From NCBI GenBank assembly GCA_003152275.1, contig PLZU01000091.1, positions 75,474-139,473 of the forward strand: 64,000 bases of DNA, written 5' to 3'. The position numbers were made by a program, and so were the translations under genes. The notes under the pieces were generated by a model that was not told the DNA's origin, made no database searches, and saw only the letters and a program-made list of their open reading frames with translations. Source of the stretch: Actinomycetota bacterium. Lineage in GTDB: Bacteria > Actinomycetota > Thermoleophilia > Gaiellales > Gaiellaceae. Positions 27,145 through 37,043 of this stretch are shown piece by piece; the stretch's first letter is position 1, and every line of letters begins with the position of its first letter.

Positions 27145-28115
27145 TGCCTTTGCAGGGGAAGCGGATCTTCATCACGGGCGGTGCCGGCTTCATCGGGACG
27201 ACGCTCGCGCGGCAGCTCGTCGACGAGAACGAGGTCGTCGCGCTCGACAACCTCCACCGGGACGCCCTGTCGGCGACCGATCTCGCCGATCACCCGAACT
27301 TCACCCTGCACGAGGCGGACGTGCTCGATGCCGAGGCGGTCAAGGAGCTCGCCCGCGGCGCGACCCACATCGTCCACTGCGCGGCGATCGCGGGTGTCGA
27401 CACGGTGCTTGCGAGCCCCGTGCGCACGATGCGCGTCAACCTCATCGGCACGTACAACGTGCTCGAGGCGGCGGTCGCGACCGAGGACACGCTCGAGCGG
27501 CTGATCGACTTCTCGACGAGCGAGGTCTTCGGTACGCATGCGTACAACGTGCGCGAAGGTCAGGTGTCGACGATCGGCTCGGTCGGCGAAGCGCGCTGGA
27601 CATACGCCGTCTCGAAGCTCGCCGGCGAGCACATGGCGCACGCCTACCACGACGAGTTGCGCGTTCCGACCGTGACCGTGCGCCCGTTCAACGTCTACGG
27701 GCCCGGACAGATCGGCGGCGGCGCGATCCGCGCGTTCATCGAGGCGGCGCTCGGCGGGAACGATCTCACCGTGCGCGGCGACGGTGCCCAAATCCGCGCG
27801 TGGTGTTACGTCGACGACATGGTCGAGGCCGTGCTGCTCTGCCTCGAGCATCCGAACGCGATCGGCCAGAGCTTCAACATCGGCAACCCGCGCTCGGCGG
27901 TGACGATCTTCGATCTCGCGCAGCGCATCAAGCGCATCACCGGCTGTCCCGGCGAGATCGTGTTCGCGCCGCTCGAGTACGTCGACGTCGAGCTGCGCAT
28001 CCCGAACGTCGAGAAGGCCCGCGAAGAGATCGGCTTCGACGCGGTGGTCGAGCTCGACGACGGGTTGGAGAGGACGGTCGCGTGGTACAGAAGCCGGAAA
28101 CCGGCACTGCGGTAG
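27144..28115 (+). CDS. NAD-dependent epimerase/dehydratase (nucleotide-sugar type)
   Basis: KRIFITGGAGFIGTTLARQLVDENEVVALDN, YAVSKLAGEHMAHAY, RPFNVYGPGQIGGGAI. Confidence 0.92.
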   Translation: MPLQGKRIFITGGAGFIGTTLARQLVDENEVVALDNLHRDALSATDLADHPNFTLHEADVLDAEAVKELARGATHIVHCAAIAGVDTVLASPVRTMRVNLIGTYNVLEAAVATEDTLERLIDFSTSEVFGTHAYNVREGQVSTIGSVGEARWTYAVSKLAGEHMAHAYHDELRVPTVTVRPFNVYGPGQIGGGAIRAFIEAALGGNDLTVRGDGAQIRAWCYVDDMVEAVLLCLEHPNAIGQSFNIGNPRSAVTIFDLAQRIKRITGCPGEIVFAPLEYVDVELRIPNVEKAREEIGFDAVVELDDGLERTVAWYRSRKPALR

Positions 28116-29173
28116 TCCGGCTCGCGCGGCCAGACGTCGGCGAGGAGGAGCTCGCGGAGATCCGCGAGGTGCTCGAGTCGGGACAGCTGACCATGGGCCC
28201 GAAGGTCGCGGAGTTCGAGGCGCTGCTCGCCGACGCCGCGGGAACCGAGCACGCGGTCGCAGTCTCGTCCGGCACGGCAGCGCTGCACGTCGCGGTGCTC
28301 GCGCTTGGCATCGGACCCGGTGACGAGGTGCTCGTGCCCGCATACACGTTCCCGGCGACCGCCAACGTCGTCGCGCTCGCCGGAGCGACGCCCGTGCTCG
28401 TCGACGTCGATCCGGTGACGATGAACATGGATCCCGCCGACGCCGCGCGCCGCGTCACACCGCGAACGAAGGCTGTGCTCGCCGTGCACCTCTTCGGTCG
28501 CCCCGCTCGCATCGAGGAGCTGCCCGAGCTGCCGGTGCTCGAAGACGCGGCGGGAGCGCTTGGCGCCACGCACGGCGGGCGCGCGTGCGGCTCGCTCGGC
28601 GAGCTCGGCTGCTTCTCTTTTCATCCGCGGAAGATCGTCACGACCGGGGAGGGCGGCGCAGTCTCGACGAACGACGGCGCGCTTGCGGAGCGCGTGCGCT
28701 CGCTTCGGCATCACGGCTGGTCGCCGTCGGACGGCTACGTCGACATGCCGCAGCCCGCGTTCAACTACCGCCTCGCCGACGTGCTCTGCGCGCTCGGCAT
28801 CCCGCAGCTGCGCCGGCTCGACGAGCTCCGCGCAGCCTACGAGCGCGTCGCCGCCGGGTACGGGCAGCGGCTCGCGGGGCTCGACGTCGTGCTGCCCGGG
28901 GTGGACCCCGGCGACCGCCACGGCCTCCAGGCCTACGTGATCCAGCTGAAGCGAAGGGACGAGGTGATGGCGGGGCTGCGCGCGCAGGGGATCCAGTGCC
29001 AGATCGGCACCTACGCGCTCCACCGGCTCGGCGCCTACCGCAGCCAGGGCTCGTTCCCGGGCGCGGACGCCGCCTACGAGCGGGCGCTCGCGCTGCCGCT
29101 TCACGCGCGTCTCGCGGACGGCGAGCTCGACCGGGTAGCGGAGGCGCTTGACAAACTTGTGAGTCATCACTAA
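28082..29173 (+). CDS. DegT/DnrJ/EryC1-family aminotransferase
   Basis: AVSSGTAALHVAVLALGIGPGDEVLVPAYTFPATANVVALAGATPVLVDVDP, LEDAAGALGATHGGR, CFSFHPRKIVTTGEGGAV. Confidence 0.95.
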   Translation: MVQKPETGTAVVRLARPDVGEEELAEIREVLESGQLTMGPKVAEFEALLADAAGTEHAVAVSSGTAALHVAVLALGIGPGDEVLVPAYTFPATANVVALAGATPVLVDVDPVTMNMDPADAARRVTPRTKAVLAVHLFGRPARIEELPELPVLEDAAGALGATHGGRACGSLGELGCFSFHPRKIVTTGEGGAVSTNDGALAERVRSLRHHGWSPSDGYVDMPQPAFNYRLADVLCALGIPQLRRLDELRAAYERVAAGYGQRLAGLDVVLPGVDPGDRHGLQAYVIQLKRRDEVMAGLRAQGIQCQIGTYALHRLGAYRSQGSFPGADAAYERALALPLHARLADGELDRVAEALDKLVSHH

Positions 29174-29182
29174 CCTATCGCG
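29148..29182 (+). promoter_or_regulatory. Promoter inside degT 3' end driving a leaderless TetR gene, with GTGA..TCAC operator-like dyad
   Basis: TTGACA (29148-29153), 17-nt spacer, TAACCT (29171-29176), GTG start 29182; GTGAGTCATCAC in spacer. Confidence 0.65.
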
Positions 29183-29733
29183 TGGAGATGGCGACCAGAC
29201 TGACCGCAACGGAGCGCAAGGACGACCTGCTCGATGCAGCAATGATCGAGTTCGCCGAGCACGGCTACGAGGGGACGTCCACCGAGGACATCGCCCGCCG
29301 GGCCGGCATCTCCCAGCCGTACCTGTTCCGGCTCTTCGGCACGAAGAAGGAGCTCTTCAAGGGCACCGTCGCCCGCTGCTTCCGCGAAACGCTCGAGATG
29401 TTCCAGCGGGCCGCCGAAGGCACGCGGGGTGAGGAAGCCCTCAAGGCCATGGGCGGGGCCTACATGGACGTGCTCGAGAACGACCGAGTCCGGCTCCGGG
29501 CGCAGATGCAGGCCTACGCGGCCTGCGACGACCCGGACATCTGCGAGGTCGTCCGCAACGGCTATGGCGACCTCGTCGCCTATGCCCAGCGCGTCTCGGG
29601 CCTGCCGGCGGAGGAGATCACGACCTTCTTCGCGCGGGGGATGCTGCTGAACGTGCTCGCGTCGATGCAGGTGATGGACGAGCCGGAGCCGTGGACGCGG
29701 CTGCTGCTCGAAGGCTGCGGCAAGGAAGCCTGA
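29182..29733 (+). CDS. TetR-family transcriptional regulator
   Basis: LLDAAMIEFAEHGYEGTSTEDIARRAGISQPYLFRLFGTKKELFKGTV. Confidence 0.93.
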   Translation: MEMATRLTATERKDDLLDAAMIEFAEHGYEGTSTEDIARRAGISQPYLFRLFGTKKELFKGTVARCFRETLEMFQRAAEGTRGEEALKAMGGAYMDVLENDRVRLRAQMQAYAACDDPDICEVVRNGYGDLVAYAQRVSGLPAEEITTFFARGMLLNVLASMQVMDEPEPWTRLLLEGCGKEA

Positions 29734-29761
29734 GCTAACCCTTTTTTTCACCTCGGAGGTA

Positions 29762-31186
29762 GTGATGACTCACAACCGTAACAAGGCAACGACGTACTGG
29801 ACGCTCGCTATCACGTCGCTCGCGCTCTTCATGGTTTCACTCGACAACCTCGTCGTGACGACCGCGCTGCCGGTGATCCGGCGCGAGCTCCACGCGACGC
29901 TCTCGCAGCTCGAGTGGACCGTCAACGCGTACACGCTCACGTTCGCGGTCTTGCTCCTGACCGGAGCAGCGCTCGGCGACCGGTTCGGCCGCCGCCGGAT
30001 GTTCGTGCTCGGCCTCGGTCTCTTCACCGGCGCGTCGGCGCTCGCGGCGCTCTCGACGTCCGCGAACGTGCTCGATATCGCGCGGGCTCTTCAGGGCATC
30101 GGCGGCGCGATCGTCATGCCGCTCACACTCACGATCCTCTCTGCCGCAGTTCCGGCGGAGCGCCGCGGGCTCGCGCTCGGCATCTGGGGCGGGATCGGCG
30201 GCCTCGCTATCGCGCTCGGCCCGCTCGTCGGCGGCGCGATCGTCAGCGGTGTTTCGTGGAATTGGATCTTCTGGCTAAACGTGCCGATCGGGCTCGTGCT
30301 CGCGCCGCTCGCCTGGCGGCAGCTCGAGGAGACGCGCGGCCCGGAGAAGGGGCTCGACCTGCCGGGGCTCGCACTTGCGAGCGCAGGCTTGCTCGGGATC
30401 GTGTGGGGGCTCGTGCGTGGCAACTCGGTCGGCTGGACCAGCTTTGGCATCGTCGCGCCGATCGTGGCCGGTGTGCTGCTCGTCGCCGCGTTCATCGTAT
30501 GGGAGTCCCGCACGGAGGCGCCGTTGCTGCCGATTCAGTTCTTCCGCAACCGAACGTTCGCGCTCACGAACGTCGCATCGCTCTTCATGTCGTTCGGGAT
30601 GTTCGGCTCGATCTTCTTCCTCGCGCAGTTCTTCCAGACCGTGCAGGGCTACTCGCCGCTGCAGTCCGGCCTGCGGATCCTCCCGTGGACCGCGATGCCG
30701 ATGCTCATCGCCCCGATCGCAGGCGCCTTCTCCGACCGCGTCGGCGGTCAGCGCCTGATGGCTGTCGGGCTTGCGCTGCAGTCCGCCGGCCTGCTCTGGA
30801 TCGCCGCGATCAGCACGCCGACAACGCCGTACGCCGACCTGATCGGCCCGTTCATGCTGTCGGGCGTCGGAATGTCGCTCTTCTTCGCGCCGGTCGCGAA
30901 CGTCGTGCTGAGCGCCGTCCGTCCCGAGCATGAGGGCAAGGCGTCCGGTGCGAACAACGCCATCCGTGAGCTCGGTGGAGTCTTCGGCGTCGCCGTGCTG
31001 GCGGCGGTGTTCTCGCGCGTCGGCGGCTACCAGACGGCGGAGTCGTTCACCCACGGGATGACCGTCGCAGTCTGGATCGGCGGCTCGCTCGTCGCGGTCG
31101 GCGCAGTCGCAGCGGCCCTGATCAAGGGTCGCCCGCGCACCGAGGAAGTCAAGGCGCTCAGGCCTCAGTTGGAAGCGGCCGCCTAG
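29762..31186 (+). CDS. MFS drug:H+ antiporter, DHA2 (EmrB/QacA) type
   Basis: SLDNLVVTTALPVIRRELHATLSQLEWTVNAYTLTFAVLLLTGAALGDRFGRRRMFVLGL; 14 hydrophobic segments. Confidence 0.93.
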   Translation: MMTHNRNKATTYWTLAITSLALFMVSLDNLVVTTALPVIRRELHATLSQLEWTVNAYTLTFAVLLLTGAALGDRFGRRRMFVLGLGLFTGASALAALSTSANVLDIARALQGIGGAIVMPLTLTILSAAVPAERRGLALGIWGGIGGLAIALGPLVGGAIVSGVSWNWIFWLNVPIGLVLAPLAWRQLEETRGPEKGLDLPGLALASAGLLGIVWGLVRGNSVGWTSFGIVAPIVAGVLLVAAFIVWESRTEAPLLPIQFFRNRTFALTNVASLFMSFGMFGSIFFLAQFFQTVQGYSPLQSGLRILPWTAMPMLIAPIAGAFSDRVGGQRLMAVGLALQSAGLLWIAAISTPTTPYADLIGPFMLSGVGMSLFFAPVANVVLSAVRPEHEGKASGANNAIRELGGVFGVAVLAAVFSRVGGYQTAESFTHGMTVAVWIGGSLVAVGAVAAALIKGRPRTEEVKALRPQLEAAA

Positions 31187-31214
31187 GTATTTCCTATGTA
31201 GTAGGATCGGAGCC

Positions 31215-31967
31215 GTGCGGTTCGGCGTCCTCGCTTCTGCTCTCGTTCTGCCCGTTGCGGCGCTCCCTGCGGGGGGCTCCGCGACGGTCGGGTCGAGCGG
31301 CCGCCTCACCGTCTTCGCCGCCTCATCGCTGACGGACGTCTTTCCGAAGATCGACGCGCTTCCCCGTTACGGATTCGCAGGGTCGGACGTGCTTGCGCTC
31401 CAGATCCAGCAAGGAGCGCCGGCGGACGTTTTTGCAGCCGCGAGCCCGAAGTACCCGGACCTTTTGTACAAGCAGGGCCTCGTCCAGAAGCCGATCCAGT
31501 TCGCCACGAACACGCTCGTTCTCGTCGTTCCGAAGTCGAACCCGGCTCAGATCCACACGGTCGACGATCTGACGAAGCCCGGCGTGAAAATCGTGGTCGG
31601 GGATCCCTCGGTGCCCGTCGGCGCGTACACGCGAACCGTTCTCGCCAACCTCGGGATCTCTGCGGCGGTCTTGAAGAACGTCGTGAGCAACGAGATCGAC
31701 GTGCGCAGCGTGCTCGCCAAGGTTGCGCTCGGTGAGGCGGACGCCGGTTTCGTCTACATCACCGACGCCAAGACGGTACAGGGCAAAGTCAAGGTGATCG
31801 CACTACGCGAGTCGGCGCAGCCGCACGTCGTCTACGAGGTCGCGGTCGTCAAGAACTCGCCGCATCTGCAGGCGGCATACCGGTTCGTGACGCGGCTCAT
31901 CCGGCCGGCGGCCCAGCGTGAGCTCGAACACTTCGGCTTCGGGCCGCGGCCGAAGCCGGTGCACTAG
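31215..31967 (+). CDS. modA: Molybdate ABC transporter substrate-binding protein (orphan)
   Basis: LTVFAASSLTDVFPKI, IQQGAPADVFAAASPKYPDLL, PVGAYTRTVLANLGI, VALGEADAGFVYITDAKTV. Confidence 0.9.
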   Translation: MRFGVLASALVLPVAALPAGGSATVGSSGRLTVFAASSLTDVFPKIDALPRYGFAGSDVLALQIQQGAPADVFAAASPKYPDLLYKQGLVQKPIQFATNTLVLVVPKSNPAQIHTVDDLTKPGVKIVVGDPSVPVGAYTRTVLANLGISAAVLKNVVSNEIDVRSVLAKVALGEADAGFVYITDAKTVQGKVKVIALRESAQPHVVYEVAVVKNSPHLQAAYRFVTRLIRPAAQRELEHFGFGPRPKPVH

Positions 31968-32833
31968 GCCGAGCGGTCCGCGAGCGCGACGACGGTCGCG
32001 CGGTTCTGGCGGACGAGCTTGGCAGCGAACAGACGGTCGTCGGCTTTGTGGAAGAGCTCGGCGCTCGTCTGTCCGTCAGCGGGACAAAACGTGACGCCGA
32101 ACGTCGTCGAGAGGTTCTCTGACGAAAGGGTGCGATTGGTGCGCGCCTGCAGCGCGATGATCTGATCGGCGGGCAGCGAGGTGAGGAGCGCGAACTCGTC
32201 TCCGCCGATGCGCGCGACGACGTCGCCGGGCTCGGCGTGCTGCCTCAGCACCTCGCCGATGCGCTTGAGCGCCGCGTTGCCCGCGGCGTGACCGTGCACC
32301 TGGTTGAGGTCTTTCAGGTCGTCGGCGTCGGCGAGAACGAGCGCGAACGGCCGTCCCGCTGCACAGCGTCTCGCAAGCTCGTCGTCGAACGTGCGCGCGT
32401 TGCCAAGTCCGGTCACGAAGTCGCGGCCCGCGTGATCGCGCAGCCGGTCAACGAGCTGGCGGTTGCGGTTCGCGTAGAAGCCCATGAGCGCGCCGACGAT
32501 CGTGAACGTGACGAGCCGGATCCCCGTTGCCGTTGTCAGGGCCTGCGTCGAGGGCACGGCCGGGGCGAGCACCACGGCCGTGGCATACACGGCCGTCGCG
32601 AGCACGCCTGCCACGGCTCCGCGCGTTTCGTCAGTGACGAGGGCTATGAGGCAAACGGGCACGTAGAAGAAGTTCCCGATCCCGAGGCCGGGGCTCTCCA
32701 CGAAGATGAACGCAGCGAAGATGCCCGCGTACATGAGCGCCGCGAGAGCTAGGACCAGCCGACGGGTAGTTGCTGTCGCCGCAGACACGCGCTCGAACCC
32801 TGGCACGGTTATGTGCCTTCGCGCCTCCCCCAT
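31964..32833 (-). CDS. Membrane-anchored diguanylate cyclase (GGDEF)
   Basis: DFVTGLGNARTFDDELARR, VLADADDLKDLNQVHGHAAGNAAL, ARIGGDEFALL; N-terminal TM segments. Confidence 0.9.
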   Translation of the reverse strand: MGEARRHITVPGFERVSAATATTRRLVLALAALMYAGIFAAFIFVESPGLGIGNFFYVPVCLIALVTDETRGAVAGVLATAVYATAVVLAPAVPSTQALTTATGIRLVTFTIVGALMGFYANRNRQLVDRLRDHAGRDFVTGLGNARTFDDELARRCAAGRPFALVLADADDLKDLNQVHGHAAGNAALKRIGEVLRQHAEPGDVVARIGGDEFALLTSLPADQIIALQARTNRTLSSENLSTTFGVTFCPADGQTSAELFHKADDRLFAAKLVRQNRATVVALADRSA

Positions 32834-32868
32834 TTGAGGGGATCGCCGTTTCGCCGTAGACTGAGGCA

Positions 32869-33411
32869 GTGACCGAAGCTGGCGTAGACACACCTCCGCT
32901 GACGATCCTCGACGGCGTCAGGAAGGACGATCAGCTCGTCACGCCCGAGGGGAAGCCCGTGGCCGCGCAGGTCGATGGGGCCATCTTTCGATCCACAACC
33001 ACGCATGCGGACGGCCTCGGCTCGGTGACCGAGATCTTCAGCGTTGGCTGGAGCTTCACCGATGCCCCGGTCGTTCACGTGTACGAGGTCACCGTGCGGT
33101 TGGGCCAGATCAAGGGGTGGGTCGTTCACTCCACCTACGACGATCGCCTCTATTTCGCGAACGGCTGTGCGAAGGTCGCCCTCTACGACGCTCGTGAGGG
33201 CTCGCGAACCGAGGGACTCGTCGACGTCCGTTTCCTCGGTGCGCACGACCGCGGACTCCTGGTCATCCCGCGCGGTGTGTATCACGCGATCAGGAACGTC
33301 GGGGCGAGCGATCTGACCTTCGTCAACTTGCCGACACGCGCGTACGACTACGCCAGCCCGGACAAGTACCGGCTGTCGGCCGAGAGTCCGGCAATTCCCT
33401 ACACCCCGTAA
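32869..33411 (+). CDS. dTDP-4-dehydrorhamnose 3,5-epimerase-like (RmlC-type cupin)
   Basis: FTDAPVVHVYEVTVRLGQIKGWVVHSTYDDRLYF, RGVYHAIRNVG. Confidence 0.7.
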   Translation: MTEAGVDTPPLTILDGVRKDDQLVTPEGKPVAAQVDGAIFRSTTTHADGLGSVTEIFSVGWSFTDAPVVHVYEVTVRLGQIKGWVVHSTYDDRLYFANGCAKVALYDAREGSRTEGLVDVRFLGAHDRGLLVIPRGVYHAIRNVGASDLTFVNLPTRAYDYASPDKYRLSAESPAIPYTP

Positions 33412-33421
33412 CCGGGGCGCG

Positions 33422-34807
33422 TCAGCGTGAGGGCGGCGCGACGTAGATTCGGACCCCGAGTGGCCCCAGCCTGTCCGTGAACACGTCTCCGTGCGCGCTG
33501 AGCGTCTTGGACTCGCCGAGCACGAGCAGCGACCGGTTTCCGAGACCGGGGACGGTGAGGTGGACCCGGGTTGCCTTGGTACCGGCGTTCACTGCGATCA
33601 CGTAGACCGCGTCGTGGTAGGTGCGGGCGGTGGCACGAACGCCGGTTACGCCGGTTGCCGACTCGATGTGCACGGGCTGCACGGGTTGCAGCAGGGCAGG
33701 CTCGAGCTGCCGGATACGGGCGGCGATGCCGCGGATGGCGGGAGCTGCATCGTAATCCCAGTCGGGCGGGAAGAACCCGAGACCGTGCGCGCCGGCTGCG
33801 AGTGCGAGCCAGCTCTCCGCGCGGATTGTCCGCGGGGTGATCGAAACGCCGCGGCTTGAGCCGCAGCGCATACCTCGCACCTCGATCCACTGAAATGTCG
33901 GTTTCCCCGGCGCGAGCGCTTCGAGCTGCTGCTGCGCATCGAAGTCGAGGGGCAGCAGGTCGCGTCGGCAGAGCTCTTGGAGGGGATAGAGGTCGAAGCC
34001 GACGACATCGGCGGCCGCAACGAGTCCGGGATACACGCCGCGACCCGAGGGCAGGGGCGCGGCCGCGGAAGCGAAGTGTGCGGTGAGAGTGAGAAAGCGA
34101 ATCCCTGCAGGCAGCGTCGGCAGTGACGTCCCCGTGAGCCCGCGCGCGTCCGCCTCGTCCGGGTAGAACCAGCCGAGGAGCCCGGGCTCGCTCACAGGCG
34201 GCCCGCTGTCGGCTCCAGCAACAAGCGCGCGCCCCTTGAGCGCAGCCAGCGCCGAGGACGGGCTGGCGCAGGGGCTGCCGGCGCCGAACACGTTGATCCC
34301 GGCGGCCAGGCTCCCTTGCCACACCTCCGGGCACTGCTGCCAGGCGAGGAGCGGGAAGAACGGCTCTCCGTTCACGAGCAGTGAGCCATTCCGAACGCTG
34401 CCCTCCACCTGCGCGGGCGGCGGCGCGGTGGTGAACGAAAACTCGGTGTGCACAGCGTGCTGGGCGCCCGAGGAGGCCATGATCGAGACGTGGTACGCCG
34501 TCGAGGAAGCGAGACCGCTCAAGTTGACGACGTGACGACTGCTCAACGCCGTGACCGCGTCCCAGAGCACGGGCTTGACCCCCACCGGGCCCCATTGCAG
34601 CCGACCCGTCGACGCCTCGGAGGTCGTCCACGCAATGGAAGACGAATACGACGACACGCGCACGGGGCCCGCACTCGCGAAGGCGAAACCGACAGGAGCC
34701 GGCGAGGTCGTCGCTGCCTGCGTCTCGGCCGGCCGCTGGCCGCCGCCGCGATAGCCGAGCACGTACGCGACGCCGGCGACCGCGAGCAGCGCGACGCCCA
34801 CCGTCAA
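33422..34807 (-). CDS. Secreted FnIII-like / glycoside-hydrolase-like TIM-barrel protein
   Basis: N-terminal TM; SSSIAWTTSEASTGRLQWG...LSGLASSTAYHVSI; VVGFDLYPLQELCRRD, APGKPTFQWIEVRG. Confidence 0.6.
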   Translation of the reverse strand: MTVGVALLAVAGVAYVLGYRGGGQRPAETQAATTSPAPVGFAFASAGPVRVSSYSSSIAWTTSEASTGRLQWGPVGVKPVLWDAVTALSSRHVVNLSGLASSTAYHVSIMASSGAQHAVHTEFSFTTAPPPAQVEGSVRNGSLLVNGEPFFPLLAWQQCPEVWQGSLAAGINVFGAGSPCASPSSALAALKGRALVAGADSGPPVSEPGLLGWFYPDEADARGLTGTSLPTLPAGIRFLTLTAHFASAAAPLPSGRGVYPGLVAAADVVGFDLYPLQELCRRDLLPLDFDAQQQLEALAPGKPTFQWIEVRGMRCGSSRGVSITPRTIRAESWLALAAGAHGLGFFPPDWDYDAAPAIRGIAARIRQLEPALLQPVQPVHIESATGVTGVRATARTYHDAVYVIAVNAGTKATRVHLTVPGLGNRSLLVLGESKTLSAHGDVFTDRLGPLGVRIYVAPPSR

Positions 34808-34884
34808 CAGCAGCCGAGGACTCGCAAACCTGCGAATTCCGTGACCCTAGATCATCACCCGCGCCGACCCGCCCCTCCGCGACA

Positions 34885-36108
34885 ATGGCCGGAATGGCGC
34901 GTTTGCTCGTTCTCGGGGCCGGACCGGCGCAGCTCGGCGTGCTCGCGGCCGCCCGCGCGGCCGATCTGACCGTCGTCGCGGCCGACCGCGACCCCTCGGC
35001 CCCCGGGTTTCGCTACGCCGACCGCCGCGCGATCGTCTCGATCGAGGACGAGACGGCGATCGAGCGGCTCGCGCGCGCCGAGGAGGTGGACGGCGTGATC
35101 GCGCCCGGGACCGACCACGCGGTGGCGATCGCCGCCCGTGTCGCCCAGCGGCTCGGCCTCCCGCACCCGCTCGCGCCCGAAACCGCCCAGATCGGGGTGT
35201 CGCGCCAGAGGCAGCGCGAACGGCTTGCAGAGGCGGCCATCCCGCAGCCACGCTCGATCGTCTGCCGCTCGCTCGCCGAGGTGACCCGCGCGGCCGAGGA
35301 GCTCGGCTACCCGGTCGTGATCGAGGCGCCGGACCGCTCCGGCGAGCGGGGCGTCGGCCTCGCGCGCGACCGCGAAGCGCTCGCCGCAGCCGCCACCGAC
35401 GCTCTCGCGGAGGCACACGGCGAGTACTGCCTCGTCGAAGAGTTCGTTGGCAGCCGCGTCGTGACGGTGAACGCGTTCTCGGTTCGCGGCCGCTTCGTGC
35501 CGCTGACGATCACCGACCGCGAGCAGTCCCCGTCGCCTGCATTCGGCGTCCCGCTCGCGCAACTCTGGCCTGCAGCGCTCGAGCCGGCTGAGGTCGGCGC
35601 TGCGGTCGAGACCGCAGCGAACGCCGCGCGTGCAGTCGGTGTCGAGCTCGGGCCGACGACGACGCAGATCGTGCTCGGCGAGAGCGGGCCGCTGCTCGCG
35701 AAGCTTTCCGCGCGGGTCGGCGGCGGTCACGACGCCGAGCTCTGCCGCGTCGCGCTCGGCGTCGACCTCAACGCGCTCGCGGTCACGGCCGCGCTCGGTG
35801 CTGACGTGCATCCCCAGTCGCTCGCCATGACGAGCGGCGTCGAGGCGGCGTGCGTCCGGTTCCTCGTTGCGCCCGCCGGTGAGCTCCAGGAGGTGCGCGG
35901 TCTCGAGGAGGCGTACGGGCTCGAGGGCGTGCGCGGCATTCGCATCTACCGCAACGCGGGTCACGTCTTCCACGAGCTGCGCCGCGCGTCCGACCGCGCC
36001 GGGGCAGTGCTCGCGACGGGTAACTCGCCGGAGGACGCGCTCTCCCGCGCAGATCGCGCGGCCGCGCGCATCCGCTTCGTCACCGGACCCGTCGAGGCCG
36101 TCGCGTGA
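34885..36108 (+). CDS. ATP-grasp enzyme, similar architecture to 22754-23965
   Basis: LLVLGAGPAQLGVLAAARAADLTVVAADRDPSAPGFRYAD, YPVVIEAPDRSGERGVGLA, PLLAKLSARVGGGHDAELCRVALGVDLNALAV. Confidence 0.85.
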   Translation: MAGMARLLVLGAGPAQLGVLAAARAADLTVVAADRDPSAPGFRYADRRAIVSIEDETAIERLARAEEVDGVIAPGTDHAVAIAARVAQRLGLPHPLAPETAQIGVSRQRQRERLAEAAIPQPRSIVCRSLAEVTRAAEELGYPVVIEAPDRSGERGVGLARDREALAAAATDALAEAHGEYCLVEEFVGSRVVTVNAFSVRGRFVPLTITDREQSPSPAFGVPLAQLWPAALEPAEVGAAVETAANAARAVGVELGPTTTQIVLGESGPLLAKLSARVGGGHDAELCRVALGVDLNALAVTAALGADVHPQSLAMTSGVEAACVRFLVAPAGELQEVRGLEEAYGLEGVRGIRIYRNAGHVFHELRRASDRAGAVLATGNSPEDALSRADRAAARIRFVTGPVEAVA

Positions 36109-37043
36109 AGCGCATTGCGCTGACGCTCGTCGTCACCGGCCTCTGCACCGCCTACATCCTCTGGAAGATCGATCTCGGGAAGACCGGACACGTGCTCGCG
36201 ACCGCGCAGGTCGGCTGGTGGCTGCTGTCGCTCGGGATCATGACCGCGTCCGTCTTTCCGATGGCGTGGCGCTGGCAGCGGCTGCTCGCGGCGCGTGGTG
36301 TGCACGACACCCTGCGGCGGCTCATCCGCACGTATTTCGTCGGCTACGCAGCGGGTCAGGTGCTGCCGACGGCGCTCGGCGGCGACGCGTCGCGCATCTA
36401 CGAGACCGTGCGCCGCCACGAGGGCTCCGGCGGAGCGGCCGCCGGCACCGTGCTGCTCGAGCGCGCGCTCGGCGGCGTGGCGACGCTCGTGCTCGCGGCG
36501 GCGGGCTTCGCGCTCGCGGTCGGCCGCTACGACGTCGGCGGGTATCTGTGGGTAGAGCTCGCGTTCGTCGTCGGCTCGGTCGTGCTTGGCGTCCTACTCT
36601 TCTCGGCGCGGCTTCATCCACTCCTGCAGCGCACGCGTCCTCTCCTGCGCGCGCTCCGTGTCGACAGACAGTTGCGCGAGGTCTATCTCGCGCTCCATTC
36701 GTTTCGCAGAGACGTGCCGCTCCTGGTCGGGATGTTTGCGCTGACACTCGTCGTGCAAGCCGTGCGCGTGCTCGCGATCTGGGCTGCGGGGAAAGCCGTC
36801 GGGGTCGACCTTTCGCCCCGTCCGTATTACGTGATGGGCCCGCTGCTCTTTCTCGTGATGCTCGTGCCGTTCACGGTGAACGGGCTCGCCGTGCGCGAGT
36901 CGTTCTTCGTCTCGTTCCTCGGCACGCTCGGCGTGAGCGCGGACCGTGCATTCTCGACGGGCTTCCTCTTCTTCATCGTGACGATCGCGCTCGCGGCGCC
37001 CGGCGTCGCGATCATCCTGCGTGAGGGCGTGCGCCGCAGATGA
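36105..37043 (+). CDS. Lysylphosphatidylglycerol synthase TM-region-like (UPF0104/AglD) membrane protein
   Basis: RTYFVGYAAGQVLPTALGGDASRIYETVR, VPFTVNGLAVRESFFVSFL. Confidence 0.85.
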   Translation: MKRIALTLVVTGLCTAYILWKIDLGKTGHVLATAQVGWWLLSLGIMTASVFPMAWRWQRLLAARGVHDTLRRLIRTYFVGYAAGQVLPTALGGDASRIYETVRRHEGSGGAAAGTVLLERALGGVATLVLAAAGFALAVGRYDVGGYLWVELAFVVGSVVLGVLLFSARLHPLLQRTRPLLRALRVDRQLREVYLALHSFRRDVPLLVGMFALTLVVQAVRVLAIWAAGKAVGVDLSPRPYYVMGPLLFLVMLVPFTVNGLAVRESFFVSFLGTLGVSADRAFSTGFLFFIVTIALAAPGVAIILREGVRRR

